Notes: generated from the letters alone by a model not told the origin. A DNA stretch of 64,000 nucleotides from Rhizobium halophilum (GCF_021648825.1 NZ_JAKJHS010000001.1:496001-560000); one strand, 5' to 3'; counted from the first letter of the stretch, positions 1 to 9,547 are shown. Numbers and translations: made by a program.

Positions 1-466
1 CCTCGTTCATGACCTGTTGGCCATAATCGGCGCGCACCAGCGCAACTGCTCCTGAAACGTCCCCGCTCTCCGCCATCTCGACGGTCTGCCTCAACTCATT
101 GAGCTTCTCGTTGATGAGGAACTCGATTCGGGCGATCGAGTCGCTTACCGATGTCTCCGCTTCCAGCGCTGTCCTTAGCCGCTCCATACGAAGCGGAAGC
201 TCCTGTAGGGACTGCTCGTAAGGCGCCAGGAAGGCGCGATTCTGCGTCAGCAGATACCCGCGCTGCCCCGTCTCGGCCGCATACAGAAGAACCAGCATGT
301 CCGATGATGCCGCGCGGGCATTGCGTAACTGGATGACATTGGTGAAATAGGACTGCGTCATTCGCGCCTGAAACAGCGATGACAGCACGATCCCGATGAG
401 GATGGCGGCGCCGACGAGCAGCATGAGCAGCGACGAGCGGGCAAAGGTATTGGTGTTGAGCGGCAT
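1..466 (-). CDS. CHASE3-domain sensor protein, N-terminal part (runs off the window)
   Basis: The first 155 codons of a minus-strand gene that continues past the left edge. Translation begins MPLNTNTFARSSLLMLLVGA, with one membrane segment at about residues 11-31. It then enters a periplasmic sensing region with the CHASE3 hallmark around residues 60-75 (AAETGQRGYLLT). CHASE3 is known as an extracytoplasmic sensor module of histidine kinases and chemoreceptors. The transmitter domain lies outside the window, so the output type cannot be decided. A hybrid or HWE-type kinase is a reasonable guess. No in-frame start is visible just upstream of this ATG. The gene lies downstream of the 6S RNA on the same strand. 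Confidence 0.75.
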   Translation of the reverse strand, partial: MPLNTNTFARSSLLMLLVGAAILIGIVLSSLFQARMTQSYFTNVIQLRNARAASSDMLVLLYAAETGQRGYLLTQNRAFLAPYEQSLQELPLRMERLRTALEAETSVSDSIARIEFLINEKLNELRQTVEMAESGDVSGAVALVRADYGQQVMNE

Positions 467-552
467 GGGGTCCCGGAAATGTGGAGGCCGGGGGAACCTC
501 GTTTGCGCCAGCTGCAAAGTCAAGCCTCCGGACGTCTTCGCCGGGCGGCGGC

Positions 553-716
553 TTGGTGCGATCCACGCAACCGATGGAGAGTTACGATCCTGGGTGCCTA
601 CAAACGTAGGTGGGCGCCATATGTCCAAGCCCACGGGCCTGGTCAGGGACAGCTCCCTTTGGATCGAGTATGGCCCCAGGGATTGTGGTTCCTGTCGTGA
701 GGCGCAGACCGCACTC
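553..716 (-). ncRNA. ssrS: 6S RNA
   Basis: A noncoding stretch directly downstream of zapA on the same strand, the position ssrS holds in many proteobacteria. On the minus strand a 12-pair closing stem, with three G-U wobbles and no mismatches, forms between 714-703 and 567-556 (GTGCGGTCTGCG with CGTGGATCGCAC). It encloses about 135 nt with further local hairpins, such as GGGAGCTGTCCCT and CCTACGTTTGTAGG. A long, closed, imperfect rod of about 160 nt is the known 6S architecture that mimics an open promoter and binds sigma70-RNA polymerase. A TATATA tract lies just upstream at about 719-725. The ends are estimates from the stem. Confidence 0.8.
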
Positions 717-768
717 CATATATATGCCGGAATCGCGGTCTTCGCCAGAGCTCACAAGCGCATTCCGG

Positions 769-1143
769 CTAATTCACCGGCACGCTCCTTCCCGACAGTT
801 TTCCTGTCAGCGATTCAATGCGGCCCGCCAGCTCACTGAGTGTCGACGCCAACACCATTTCGTTGCTCTGCTGGTGCTCCGTCTCCCCCGCAAGGGTGGA
901 CCTCACCTGGTGGATCTCGGCCTCACGCTCGGCAAGCTTGCGCTTTACTTCCGCCAGTTCATCCATGATCATGATGCCCGCCATGACGGTCAACCTCAGA
1001 TCACCGATCTCACCGAACTGACTCTTGAGGTGGGCGACATATTGGTCGAGACGGCCGGCAAGGTCGGTGAGATGGTCTTCCTGCCCCTCCTCGCAGGCCA
1101 TGCGATAGGCCTTCCCGTCGATCGTAACCGTCACCTGAGCCAT
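769..1143 (-). CDS. zapA: Cell division protein ZapA
   Basis: A 124-residue protein. The N-terminal 45 residues (MAQVTVTIDGKAYRMACEEG) match the ZapA globular domain. A heptad-rich helix fills about 60-115, as expected for the ZapA coiled-coil tetramer. ZapA binds FtsZ in the cytoplasm and bundles protofilaments at the division ring. Length and layout are usual for alphaproteobacterial members. It follows the DUF4164 gene by 17 nt, so the two are probably co-transcribed, with 6S RNA downstream. The start is the only sensible ATG. Confidence 0.9.
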   Translation of the reverse strand: MAQVTVTIDGKAYRMACEEGQEDHLTDLAGRLDQYVAHLKSQFGEIGDLRLTVMAGIMIMDELAEVKRKLAEREAEIHQVRSTLAGETEHQQSNEMVLASTLSELAGRIESLTGKLSGRSVPVN

Positions 1144-1160
1144 AACGTTTCCTTCAACGG

Positions 1161-1433
1161 TTAGCGGTCAAGAACCGCTCTTATCGTCTCCATGGCGGTG
1201 ACGAGCCGGCGCGATACCTCACGGTTTACCTCTTCCAGCCGGTTGGCACGAAACTCGGACTGGTCGAGTTCCTGTGCCAGCCGCGCCCGATCCTCATGGA
1301 CTCTGCGAACTTCGCCCTCGGCATCGGCGCTCTGGCGCTGGTGCTCGATGCGCATGTCGACGGCGTTCTCAAGACCGCCTATGGCACCTCTGAGCTCTGC
1401 AAGCGCCTGATCCAACGTCTTTTCCGCCGGCAT
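1161..1433 (-). CDS. DUF4164 coiled-coil protein
   Basis: A 90-residue protein that is almost entirely helical and charged. It begins MPAEKTLDQALAELRGAIGG and runs as a coiled coil over about 5-85. It resembles the DUF4164 family found beside zapA in rhizobia. No catalytic residues or membrane segments are present. Because it is translated just ahead of ZapA on the same strand and has a similar coiled-coil nature, a structural or cell-division-associated role is plausible, but this is inference and the family has no established function. Confidence 0.75.
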   Translation of the reverse strand: MPAEKTLDQALAELRGAIGGLENAVDMRIEHQRQSADAEGEVRRVHEDRARLAQELDQSEFRANRLEEVNREVSRRLVTAMETIRAVLDR

Positions 1434-1739
1434 TCACGTCTTCCGTTTGAAGTGGCGAATCGGCTTTTGCGCCGATCTGACTGAACCCGCAAACTATTCG
1501 CCGTGCGAAGGCTGGTCAACAAAGCTGCAGTTCCAGCGACGCTCAATCTTGTGAATGACGAAAAACGGGAGAGGATTGCTCTTGGCGGAAGAATTCGCAA
1601 ACCCGCTCGCCTGCAACGGCAAGGGCGCCATCGCGGGGCGCTTTTGTTGACTTGCGCGTTGCACCTGATAAGGATCAGCCGCTTTCACGCGGTCCGTCCG
1701 AAGACCGTGAACGACACTCGGAAAATCAGCGGAATAGTC
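1434..1739. promoter_or_regulatory. Divergent intergenic region between DUF4164/zapA and tkt
   Basis: A 306-nt gap with no credible gene. It should hold the promoters of the minus-strand zapA operon and of tkt. On the plus strand a small GC hairpin (GCGCC at 1625-1629, GGCGC at 1637-1641) followed by TTTT lies directly before a TTGACT -35-like element at 1647-1652. No convincing -10 follows at the usual distance. A second short inverted repeat (ATCGGC/GCCGAT) lies near 1459-1476. The promoter assignment is tentative. Confidence 0.3.
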
Positions 1740-3722
1740 ATGATCTCTCGCGAAAAACACAACCGGATGGCCAATGCGATCCGCTTCCTTTCCATGGATG
1801 CCGTGGAAAAGGCCAACTCGGGTCACCCAGGCCTTCCGATGGGTGCTGCCGACGTCGCGACAGTTCTGTTCACCCGCTTCATGAACTTCGATCCGAAGAA
1901 CCCGCTCTGGCCGGACCGCGACCGCTTCGTGCTCTCCGCCGGCCATGGTTCGATGCTCCTCTATTCGCTGCTCTACCTCACGGGCTACGACGACATCACC
2001 ATCGAGGACATCAAGCAGTTCCGCCAGCTCGGGTCCAAGACCGCCGGCCATCCGGAGTATGGCCATATCTCAGGCATCGAAACGACAACTGGGCCGCTTG
2101 GGCAGGGCATCGCCAACGCCGTCGGTATGGCCATTGCCGAGCGCAAGCTTTCCCAGGAGTTTGGCTCCGACCTGCAGAACCACCACACCTATGTGCTGGC
2201 GGGTGACGGCTGCCTGATGGAAGGCATCAGCCAGGAGGCGATCGCACTTGCGGGCCACCTGAAACTCAACAAGTTGATCCTCTTCTGGGACGACAACTCG
2301 ATCACCATCGACGGCGCGGTTTCCTTGTCCGATTCCACGGACCAGATCGCCCGCTTCAAGTCGGTCAACTGGAATACGATCTCGGTTGACGGCCACGACC
2401 CGGATGCAATCGCCGCAGCCATCGAGACGGCCCATCTTTCCGACAAGCCGACCCTGATCGCCTGCAAAACGGTGATCGGCTTTGGTGCGCCCAACAAGCA
2501 GGGCACGCACAAGGTGCACGGCAATCCGCTTGGCGCAGAGGAAATCGCGGCCGCGCGCGCGTCGCTGGAGTGGGATGCGGAAGCTTTTAGCGTTCCGGCC
2601 GACGTGCTGGATGCGTGGCGCCTCTCGGGTCTGCGTTCGGCCAAGGCGCGCAAGGAGTGGGACGATCGCTTGGCGGCAGCTTCGAACGAAATCCGCGCCG
2701 AATTCGTCCGTCGCTTCGCTGGCGATCTGCCGGGCGGCTTCGATAGCGCGATCGATGCCTTCAAGAAGAAGGTCGCGGAGAACAACCCCACGGTGGCGAC
2801 GCGCAAGGCGTCCGAAGACGTGCTTGAGGTGATCAACGGCCTGTTGCCGGAAACGGTTGGCGGCTCCGCAGACCTAACGCCGTCGAACAACACCAAGACC
2901 AGCCAGATGACGGCGATCACGCCGACAGACTTCAAGGGGCGCTACCTCCACTACGGAATCCGCGAGCACGCAATGGCCGCTGCTCTGAACGGCATTGCCC
3001 TTCACGGTGGCCTCATTCCTTATGCCGGCGGCTTTCTGATCTTCTCCGACTACTGCCGCCCCTCCGTCCGTCTGGCGGCGCTGATGGGGATTCGGGTCAT
3101 CCACGTTTGGACGCATGATTCGATCGGCGTCGGCGAGGATGGACCCACACACCAGCCGGTCGAGCATCTCGCCGCGCTGCGCGCCATCCCGAACCTGCTA
3201 CTCTTCCGTCCTGCCGATGAAACCGAAACAGCCGAGTGCTGGCAGCTCGCACTGAAGGAAAAGCGCCGCCCTTCAGGCCTGGCCTTGACCCGGCAGAACC
3301 TTGCTCCGGTGCGCAAGGAATATGACGAGAAGAACCTTTGTGCCAACGGTGCCTATGACCTCATCTCGTCGAGTGACGCGCCAGTGACGATCTTCGCGTC
3401 GGGCTCCGAAGTCGAAATCGCCGTAAAGGCAGCCGGCATGCTGGAGCAGCGCAATATTGCAACCCGTGTTGTTTCAGTGCCCTGCGTGGAGTTGTTCATG
3501 GAGCAGCCGGATGCCTATCGTGAGGCCATCATCGGCACCTCTCCGATCAAAATTGCGATCGAAGCCGCTGTGCGAGAAGGCTGGGACGCCATCATCGGGT
3601 CCGACGGCGTCTTCATCGGGATGAAGTCCTTCGGCGCCTCCGGCCCGGCGAAAGAACTCTACAAGCATTTCGGCATCACGGCAGAAGCCGTGGTGGAAGC
3701 GGCAGAGAAGCGACTTTCCTGA
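1740..3722 (+). CDS. tkt: Transketolase
   Basis: A 660-residue thiamine-diphosphate enzyme that moves two-carbon ketol units between sugar phosphates in the pentose phosphate pathway (cytosol). The first domain holds the substrate-binding [13 protein letters not shown] near residue 26 and the thiamine-diphosphate motif [13 protein letters not shown] near 155. The middle domain carries [13 protein letters not shown] and the [18 protein letters not shown] segment. The C-terminal domain is complete. The reading frame is open further upstream to 1503, but the ATG at 1740 gives the conserved start [16 protein letters not shown] and the usual length. It is followed 62 nt later by gap and heads the sugar-phosphate cluster. 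Confidence 0.95.
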   Translation: MISREKHNRMANAIRFLSMDAVEKANSGHPGLPMGAADVATVLFTRFMNFDPKNPLWPDRDRFVLSAGHGSMLLYSLLYLTGYDDITIEDIKQFRQLGSKTAGHPEYGHISGIETTTGPLGQGIANAVGMAIAERKLSQEFGSDLQNHHTYVLAGDGCLMEGISQEAIALAGHLKLNKLILFWDDNSITIDGAVSLSDSTDQIARFKSVNWNTISVDGHDPDAIAAAIETAHLSDKPTLIACKTVIGFGAPNKQGTHKVHGNPLGAEEIAAARASLEWDAEAFSVPADVLDAWRLSGLRSAKARKEWDDRLAAASNEIRAEFVRRFAGDLPGGFDSAIDAFKKKVAENNPTVATRKASEDVLEVINGLLPETVGGSADLTPSNNTKTSQMTAITPTDFKGRYLHYGIREHAMAAALNGIALHGGLIPYAGGFLIFSDYCRPSVRLAALMGIRVIHVWTHDSIGVGEDGPTHQPVEHLAALRAIPNLLLFRPADETETAECWQLALKEKRRPSGLALTRQNLAPVRKEYDEKNLCANGAYDLISSSDAPVTIFASGSEVEIAVKAAGMLEQRNIATRVVSVPCVELFMEQPDAYREAIIGTSPIKIAIEAAVREGWDAIIGSDGVFIGMKSFGASGPAKELYKHFGITAEAVVEAAEKRLS

Positions 3723-3784
3723 AAGCCGTTCGCTCGTCAGCAGTTCAACCAGACGTTAAGACAGACTAGCGGGAGTATCTGGAA

Positions 3785-4786
3785 ATGACATTGAAAGTGG
3801 GCATCAACGGCTTCGGCCGTATCGGACGCAACGTTCTGCGCGCCATCATTGAATCGGGACGCACCGACATCGAAGTGGTCGCAATCAACGATCTGGGCCC
3901 CGTAGAGACTAACGCCCATCTATTCCGCTACGACTCGGTGCACGGCAGGTTCAACGGGACGGTCACTGTCTCGGGCGATACGATCGACGTAGGACGCGGC
4001 CCAATTAAGGTGACGGCGGTTAAGGACCCGAAGGAGCTTCCATGGGGCGATATCGACATCGCCATGGAATGCACGGGCATCTTCACCTCCAAGGAGAAGG
4101 CTTCGCTGCACCTCGCCAACGGGTCCAAGCGCGTTCTCGTGTCGGCACCTTCCGACGGCGCAGATAAGACCATCGTCTACGGCGTCAACCACGACAGCCT
4201 GACAAGGGATGATCTGGTCGTCTCCAACGCCTCCTGCACCACTAACTGCCTGGCGCCGGTTGCCTATGTTCTCCATCGCGAGTTCGGCATCCAGAAGGGC
4301 TACATGACGACCATCCACTCCTATACGGGCGATCAGCCGACCCTCGACACTATGCACAAGGACCTGCACCGCGCACGCGCTGCGGCGCTCTCGATGATCC
4401 CGACATCGACCGGTGCGGCCAAGGCGGTCGGCCTGGTTCTGCCTGAACTGAAGGGCAAGCTCGATGGCTCCTCCATTCGCGTTCCTACACCGAACGTCTC
4501 TGTCGTAGACTTCAAATTCGTTGCTTCCCGCGATGTGACGAAGGAAGAGGTCAATGCTGCGGTGAAGGCTGCTGCTGAGGGCGAACTCAAGGGCATCCTC
4601 GGTTACACGGAAGAGCCGCTGGTCTCAATCGACTTCAATCACGACAGCCACTCGTCGACGTTCTCGGGCGACCAGACAAAGGTGCTGGAAGGCAACCTCG
4701 TGCGGATCCTGGCCTGGTACGACAACGAGTGGGGCTTCTCCAATCGGATGGCCGATACTGCACTTGCCCTCGGCAAGCTGATCTAA
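3785..4786 (+). CDS. gap: Glyceraldehyde-3-phosphate dehydrogenase
   Basis: 333 residues, standard for GapA. It oxidises glyceraldehyde-3-phosphate to 1,3-bisphosphoglycerate, or the reverse in gluconeogenesis. The Rossmann motif NGFGRIGRN is at 8-16. The catalytic segment [12 protein letters not shown] has the nucleophile at Cys151. The C-terminal [12 protein letters not shown] is intact. The order tkt-gap-pgk-fbaB is a typical alphaproteobacterial sugar-phosphate cluster. A strong terminator follows 28 nt after the stop, so gap ends its transcript rather than continuing into the antiporter. Confidence 0.97.
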   Translation: MTLKVGINGFGRIGRNVLRAIIESGRTDIEVVAINDLGPVETNAHLFRYDSVHGRFNGTVTVSGDTIDVGRGPIKVTAVKDPKELPWGDIDIAMECTGIFTSKEKASLHLANGSKRVLVSAPSDGADKTIVYGVNHDSLTRDDLVVSNASCTTNCLAPVAYVLHREFGIQKGYMTTIHSYTGDQPTLDTMHKDLHRARAAALSMIPTSTGAAKAVGLVLPELKGKLDGSSIRVPTPNVSVVDFKFVASRDVTKEEVNAAVKAAAEGELKGILGYTEEPLVSIDFNHDSHSSTFSGDQTKVLEGNLVRILAWYDNEWGFSNRMADTALALGKLI

Positions 4787-4813
4787 GACGCTCAGCCAGT
4801 TCCTTCAAACAGA

Positions 4814-4847
4814 TGGCGGTCCGGCTTTCGGGCCGCCATTTCTTTTG
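4814..4847 (+). terminator. Rho-independent terminator after gap
   Basis: An 11-pair stem (ATGGCGGTCCG with CGGGCCGCCAT, one G-U pair), a short loop and a TTTCTTTT tract. It is placed to end tkt-gap transcription. Confidence 0.88.
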
Positions 4848-5014
4848 TGGCCGCCCTTCTGTTGCCCGATTTGTTCCCGCCTTTACTATCTCTGGATCGA
4901 TTCGTCCGCTCGCGGACTTTCAAGATATGATGGCTCTGTCAGCTGGCGGCACCAAGTGCCGTGGGCGAAGGCGATCACGTGATTGTTGAGCCTTAAGGAG
5001 AGGAACAGGCCACG

Positions 5015-6862
5015 ATGGTGGAGGCGTTTTATCTATTTCTGCTGGTGGGCACCATCCTTGTGCTCGCCGCCGCCTTTTCCAGCCTTATCGCCTTCCGCTT
5101 TGGCGCTCCCCTGCTTCTCGTCTTCCTTTCGATCGGGCTCCTCGCCGGTGTCGACGGCTTAGGCATTGCCTTCGATAATTTTGCTCTCGCCTATATGGTC
5201 GGCTCGCTGGCGCTGGCGATCATCCTGTTCGATTCCGGTTTCGGGACCTCTACGCATTCCTTCCGCGTCGCCGCCTGGCCAGCGCTCACCCTCGCCTCGC
5301 TCGGCGTCCTCGTAACGGCCTCCATCTTCGCCTTTGCAGCGATGCTGCTTCTCGACTTCACCTGGCTGGAGGGGCTTCTTCTGGGCTCGATTGTCGGCTC
5401 GACGGACGCAGCCGCCGTGTTCTTCCTCCTGCGCATCGGCGGCATCAACATCCGCGAGCAGGTTCGCTCCACGCTCGAGATTGAATCCGGGACCAACGAC
5501 CCGATGGCAATCTTCCTCACGATTGCACTGGTGGAACTGATCGCCAGCGGCCAAGGCTTTGAAGGGCTGGGTACTCAGTTTGCGCTGCTCTTCATCGAGC
5601 AGATGGCGCTGGGCCTTGTCTTCGGCTTTCTCGGCGGGATGATGATCGTATGGATCCTCAATCACTTCACCCGAGACAGAAGTCTTGCCCCCATCTTCGT
5701 ACTGGCGCTCGCGCTTCTGGTTTTCGCTTTCACCGGAGCCATTGGCGGCAGCGGCTTTCTGGCGGTGTATGTCGCGGGCATCTATTCCGGCAACCGGGAG
5801 ATGTTCGCGCGCGAGTCCATCGCGCGCTTCCACGCCGGGCTGACGTGGCTTGCGCAGATCGTCATGTTCATCGTGCTCGGGCTGCTCGCAACGCCGTCGC
5901 AGTTCCCCTCGATCATCCTGCCGGCTGTCGGACTTGCGCTCTTCCTGGTGTTCGTGGCGCGCCCCCTTGCCGTGTGGCTCAGTCTCCTGCCGTTCCAGAT
6001 GACACAACAGGAAACGGGTTTCATCGCCTGGGTTGGATTGCGTGGCGCTGTCTCTATCCTGCTGGCAATCATGCCCTTGCTGGGAGGTCTGGAGAACGGG
6101 CTCCTTTATTTCAACACCGCCTTTATCGTCGTTCTGGTCTCGTTGTTGCTGCAAGGCTGGACCATTAAGCCTATGGCACAGAAGCTCGGCCTGATCATCC
6201 GTCCACGCATGGGCGAGATCGACAAGATCGAGCTCGACCTGCCGGGCAAGTCGACGCACGAACTTCTGTCCTACCGCGTCATGAAGGACAGTCCCGTGCT
6301 TCGCGGCGAACGGGTGCCTCGATGGGCCATGCCGTCGCTCGTGATCCGCGATGGCCGCAGCATGCGCTACCAGTATGCGGGCCGACTGCAGGAAAACGAC
6401 CAAGTCTATCTCTTCGTCACGCCGACTTACATCCGGCTGCTCGACCGGCTGTTCGCCAGCCGGGTTCCGGTGGAAGATGATGATGAGGATTTCTTTGGGG
6501 CGTTCTCGGTTTCACCATCGCGCCCGGCGCGGGAGCTCGACGCCGCCTATGGGCCCGGCTTGCTTTCCTCGACCGAGCAGAACATGACCATCGCCGACCT
6601 CATGACCCACCGTCTGGGCGGGCGCGCGGAGTATGCCGATCGCGTCCGTTTCGGCTCCGTCGTCCTGATCGTCCGCGACCTCGACGAACATGACGCGATC
6701 GCAGCGGTCGGCGTTTCTCTGGAGCCCGTGGAGCCAGCAACCGCGTTGCCGGTCTTCATTAACATGCGCGAGATCGCGCACCGGGTACGCGATCAGCTGC
6801 GCCGCTACCGGGGCAAGTCGGTCTCCAGCAAAAACACGCCACATACACCTCCGCAGGACTAA
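5015..6862 (+). CDS. nhaP2: Potassium/proton antiporter, NhaP2/CvrA type
   Basis: 615 residues. The first about 390 residues form 12-13 membrane helices of the CPA1 cation/proton antiporter fold, including the ESGTNDPMAIFL motif near 159 with acidic residues expected to line the ion path. The cytoplasmic tail holds a TrkA-C-like nucleotide or ligand-sensing domain (about 400-480) and a final transporter-associated domain (about 510-595), as in NhaP2. Such proteins expel K+ in exchange for H+ across the inner membrane. AAGGAGAGG lies about 11 nt before the ATG. It stands alone between the gap terminator and pgk. Ion selectivity cannot be read from sequence. Confidence 0.85.
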   Translation: MVEAFYLFLLVGTILVLAAAFSSLIAFRFGAPLLLVFLSIGLLAGVDGLGIAFDNFALAYMVGSLALAIILFDSGFGTSTHSFRVAAWPALTLASLGVLVTASIFAFAAMLLLDFTWLEGLLLGSIVGSTDAAAVFFLLRIGGINIREQVRSTLEIESGTNDPMAIFLTIALVELIASGQGFEGLGTQFALLFIEQMALGLVFGFLGGMMIVWILNHFTRDRSLAPIFVLALALLVFAFTGAIGGSGFLAVYVAGIYSGNREMFARESIARFHAGLTWLAQIVMFIVLGLLATPSQFPSIILPAVGLALFLVFVARPLAVWLSLLPFQMTQQETGFIAWVGLRGAVSILLAIMPLLGGLENGLLYFNTAFIVVLVSLLLQGWTIKPMAQKLGLIIRPRMGEIDKIELDLPGKSTHELLSYRVMKDSPVLRGERVPRWAMPSLVIRDGRSMRYQYAGRLQENDQVYLFVTPTYIRLLDRLFASRVPVEDDDEDFFGAFSVSPSRPARELDAAYGPGLLSSTEQNMTIADLMTHRLGGRAEYADRVRFGSVVLIVRDLDEHDAIAAVGVSLEPVEPATALPVFINMREIAHRVRDQLRRYRGKSVSSKNTPHTPPQD

Positions 6863-6953
6863 CGATCGACGCAAAGCCGGCGCTTCGCCTTGCGCCAAAC
6901 ATCAGGAATAGTATGGTCCGCTTCGCAATTTCAAGCTGACGAGAACCCATTCC

Positions 6954-8150
6954 ATGCCTGCGTTCAAAACACTCGACGACCTCAACGACATCGCCGGGAA
7001 GCGCGTTCTGGTGCGCGTCGATCTCAACGTTCCCGTCTCCGAAGGCCGGGTGACGGACGCGACCCGCATCGAGCGCGTTTCTCCGACGATCCGCGAGCTT
7101 TCCGAGAAGGGTGCCAAGGTGATCCTGTTGGCCCATTTCGGTCGCCCGAAGGGCCAGCCGGTTGCCGACATGTCGCTATCGCTGATCGCGCCTGCCGTGG
7201 AAGACGTGCTGGACCACGCGGTCTTCTTCGCCCCCGACTGCATCGGCACGCCGGCCGAGGAGGCGATCGCCAGGATGAACAACGGCGACATCCTGCTTCT
7301 GGAAAACACCCGCTTCCACAAGGGCGAGGAAAAGAACGATCCGGACTTCACCGCGGCTCTGGCAAAGAACGGCGATATCTACGTCAACGACGCGTTCTCC
7401 GCCGCCCATCGCGCCCATGCCTCGACCGAAGGCCTTGCTCGCCACCTGCCCGCCTATGCCGGCCGCACCATGCAGGCGGAACTGGAGGCGCTGGAAAAGG
7501 GACTCGGCAATCCCTCGCGCCCGGTCGTCGCGATTGTCGGCGGCGCCAAGGTTTCAACGAAGATCGATCTGCTGATGAACCTCGTGAAGAAGGTTGATGC
7601 TCTGGTGATCGGTGGCGGCATGGCCAACACCTTCCTGGCGGCCCAAGGGATCGACGTCGGAAAATCGCTTTGCGAGCACGACCTCGCGGACACTGCCCGC
7701 AAGATCATGACAGAGGCGGAAGGCGCCGGGTGCTCTATCGTGTTGCCGGTGGACGGTGTTGTCGGACGGGAGTTCAAGGCCGGCGCAGCCAACGAAATCG
7801 TGGCCATCGACGCCATTCCGTCCGATGCCATGGTGCTGGACGTCGGGCCGAAGTCAGTGGCAAAGGTCAATGACTGGATCGCCAAGGCCCACACGCTCGT
7901 CTGGAACGGTCCTCTCGGCGCCTTCGAGATCGAGCCTTTCGACGCTGCAACGGTCTCTGCAGCGCGCCATGCGGCGGAGCAGACCCGTTCCGGGCTGCTT
8001 GTCTCGGTGGCCGGCGGCGGCGACACGGTTTCCGCCCTCCACCATGCCGGTGTCGCCGACGACTTCACCTATATTTCTACAGCCGGCGGCGCCTTCCTGG
8101 AGTGGATGGAAGGCAAGGAGCTACCTGGAGTCTCCGTGCTCAGCCGCTAG
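6954..8150 (+). CDS. pgk: Phosphoglycerate kinase
   Basis: 398 residues, normal for bacterial Pgk. It transfers the acyl-phosphate of 1,3-bisphosphoglycerate to ADP. The N-terminal substrate domain shows VRVDLNVPV at about 20-28 and AHFGRPKG at about 62-69. The nucleotide domain shows [12 protein letters not shown] near 197 and the C-terminal GGGDTVSAL. It is on the same strand as gap, with the antiporter gene interposed, and is followed by a 218-nt gap before fbaB that holds a large palindrome. Confidence 0.97.
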   Translation: MPAFKTLDDLNDIAGKRVLVRVDLNVPVSEGRVTDATRIERVSPTIRELSEKGAKVILLAHFGRPKGQPVADMSLSLIAPAVEDVLDHAVFFAPDCIGTPAEEAIARMNNGDILLLENTRFHKGEEKNDPDFTAALAKNGDIYVNDAFSAAHRAHASTEGLARHLPAYAGRTMQAELEALEKGLGNPSRPVVAIVGGAKVSTKIDLLMNLVKKVDALVIGGGMANTFLAAQGIDVGKSLCEHDLADTARKIMTEAEGAGCSIVLPVDGVVGREFKAGAANEIVAIDAIPSDAMVLDVGPKSVAKVNDWIAKAHTLVWNGPLGAFEIEPFDAATVSAARHAAEQTRSGLLVSVAGGGDTVSALHHAGVADDFTYISTAGGAFLEWMEGKELPGVSVLSR

Positions 8151-8224
8151 TCGAGGATCTGTCGAAGGCACGAGAAATAGGCCGTTCCGCGCCTTCGTCA
8201 ACAACATCTGAAATATTTAGCCGT

Positions 8225-8257
8225 TTGAAACGATTGAATTGAATTCAATCGTTTCAA
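8225..8257. promoter_or_regulatory. 33-bp perfect palindrome upstream of fbaB (operator candidate)
   Basis: Arms TTGAAACGATTGAATT and AATTCAATCGTTTCAA are exact reverse complements around one central G (16-bp arms). No T-run follows, so it is not a good terminator for pgk. Each arm contains TTGAAACGATT, close to operators of the LacI/Cra family, which centre on a CG step. It lies 111 nt before the fbaB start. I infer a binding site for a sugar-responsive LacI-family regulator. The protein is unknown. Confidence 0.6.
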
Positions 8258-8368
8258 TGACTTACCCCAGGATTTACTTCCGCCCCACATCTGTTATCGG
8301 CCATTGATAGCCTCGGAATACAGTGCAGATGAGCGCATATCGCGCCAATTTTGGGATAGGAGTGGGAC

Positions 8369-9265
8369 ATGGTGGACGCAAAGATGTTGAACAAAATGAG
8401 CTCTGCGCCTGGCTTCATCGCGGCGCTGGACCAGAGCGGGGGGTCAACACCTAAGGCATTGAGCCTCTACGGCGTTTCCGAATCCGACTACCAGAGTGAG
8501 GAGGAGATGTTCCGCCTGATGCACGCGATGCGCGTCCGCATCATGAGCGCGCCGGCCTTCACGGGCGACAAGGTCATTGGCGCCATCTTGTTCGAGCGTA
8601 CTATGGACGGTGATGTCGAGGGACAGGAAGTACCCTCCTACCTGTGGGAAAAGCGCGGCGTCGTGCCGTTCCTCAAGGTCGACAAGGGGCTGGAGGCCGA
8701 AGCAAGCGGCGTCCAGTTGATGAAGCCCATGCCCGAGCTGAATGCTCTCCTGACCCGCGGGCGCGAGAAGGGAATCTTCGGCACCAAGATGCGTTCGGTC
8801 ATCGCTCATGCTGACAAGGATGGGATCGAGGCCGTTGTAAAGCAGCAATTCGAGGTGGGTCGCCAGATCATTGGCCAGGGCCTCGTGCCGATCATCGAAC
8901 CTGAGGTCTCCATCAAGAGCCCCACCAAGCAGGAAGCCGAAGTCATTCTGCGTGATGCAATTGCCGAGCAGCTCGACAAGCTTCCGGCAGGCGAGAATGT
9001 CATGCTGAAACTGACGATCCCGACCGTTGCGGATTTCTATGCTCCATTGGGGGCCCACCAGTCCGTCATCCGCGTCGTTGCACTTTCCGGCGGCTACAGC
9101 ACGGCCGATGCCTGCGAGAAGCTCAGCCACAACCGCGGCATGATTGCCAGCTTCTCGCGCGCGCTGACGGAAAAGCTGCGCGTTTCGATGAGCGACGACG
9201 AGTTCAACACGAGCCTCGCGAAAACAATCGATCAGATCTATGCTGCCAGCGTGAACAAGGCCTGA
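8369..9265 (+). CDS. fbaB: Class I fructose-bisphosphate aldolase
   Basis: A 298-residue protein of the short class I aldolase family (Schiff-base type, metal independent). It cleaves fructose-1,6-bisphosphate into glyceraldehyde-3-phosphate and dihydroxyacetone phosphate. Recognisable segments are AALDQSGGSTPKAL near 20-33, ILFERTMDG near 74, PFLKVDKGL near 99 and IIEPEVSI near 177. The ATG at 8369 has AGGAGTGGG just upstream. It closes the tkt-gap-pgk-fbaB cluster but is separated from pgk by 218 nt with a palindrome, so it is probably regulated on its own. A terminator follows. Confidence 0.92.
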   Translation: MVDAKMLNKMSSAPGFIAALDQSGGSTPKALSLYGVSESDYQSEEEMFRLMHAMRVRIMSAPAFTGDKVIGAILFERTMDGDVEGQEVPSYLWEKRGVVPFLKVDKGLEAEASGVQLMKPMPELNALLTRGREKGIFGTKMRSVIAHADKDGIEAVVKQQFEVGRQIIGQGLVPIIEPEVSIKSPTKQEAEVILRDAIAEQLDKLPAGENVMLKLTIPTVADFYAPLGAHQSVIRVVALSGGYSTADACEKLSHNRGMIASFSRALTEKLRVSMSDDEFNTSLAKTIDQIYAASVNKA

Positions 9266-9330
9266 TCGGGTCACAAGACGCTGCGGCCAGCCGAACCGTT
9301 GGCCGATCAACCACCGCTGCGTTATGAGCA

Positions 9331-9362
9331 AAGGCTGCGCCGGAAACGGAGCAGCCTTTTTT
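9331..9362 (+). terminator. Rho-independent terminator after fbaB
   Basis: AAGGCTGC-GCCG pairs with CGG-AGCAGCCTT around a GAAA tetraloop, with one internal mismatch, followed by TTTTTT. Confidence 0.85.
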
Positions 9363-9385
9363 GGTTGCCTGTAGTGACAGTCGCG

Positions 9386-9547
9386 CTAGGTGAAGTCCCG
9401 CGCTAGAAGCGCCAGCGCCCAGATCACGAAGGCAGCCACCGCGACCTTCCAGAAATCGGCGCGACGCTTCAAGCCAGGCAGGCCGAGCGGCCGGATGATG
9501 TGAACCGCCATGGCAAGGAGCAACAGGATGCCGATCAGCTTCGAGAT
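9386..9547 (-). CDS. Small two-helix membrane protein without a standard start codon
   Basis: A 53-codon minus-strand reading frame with two hydrophobic stretches (KLIGILLLLAMAV and FWKVAVAAFVIWALALLA) joined by a basic, Pro-rich loop (RPLGLPGLKRR). It ends in a single stop. A stop lies 39 nt upstream and there is no in-frame ATG, GTG or TTG before the membrane segment. The codon that sits 6 nt after a GGGAGAG ribosome-binding site is ATC (9547-9545). Alternatives are a TTG at the 10th codon or the internal ATG at the 13th. The composition and two-helix pattern resemble real small membrane proteins of rhizobia. Function unknown. A sequencing error or a rare ATC start is possible. Confidence 0.5.
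   Translation of the reverse strand: MSKLIGILLLLAMAVHIIRPLGLPGLKRRADFWKVAVAAFVIWALALLARDFT

Noticed and set aside
1503-1739. N-terminal extension of transketolase to 1503
   Set aside because: The extra 79 codons show no family sequence and cover the promoter region; the conserved N-terminus begins at 1740.
5159-6403. 414-codon open frame antisense to the K+/H+ antiporter
   Set aside because: Low-complexity charged translation typical of antisense frames in GC-rich genes; the plus-strand frame has clear transporter motifs.
8225-8257. Terminator of pgk
   Set aside because: No U-run follows and the arms are AT-rich with a one-base centre, so it cannot fold into a normal terminator hairpin; an operator fits better.
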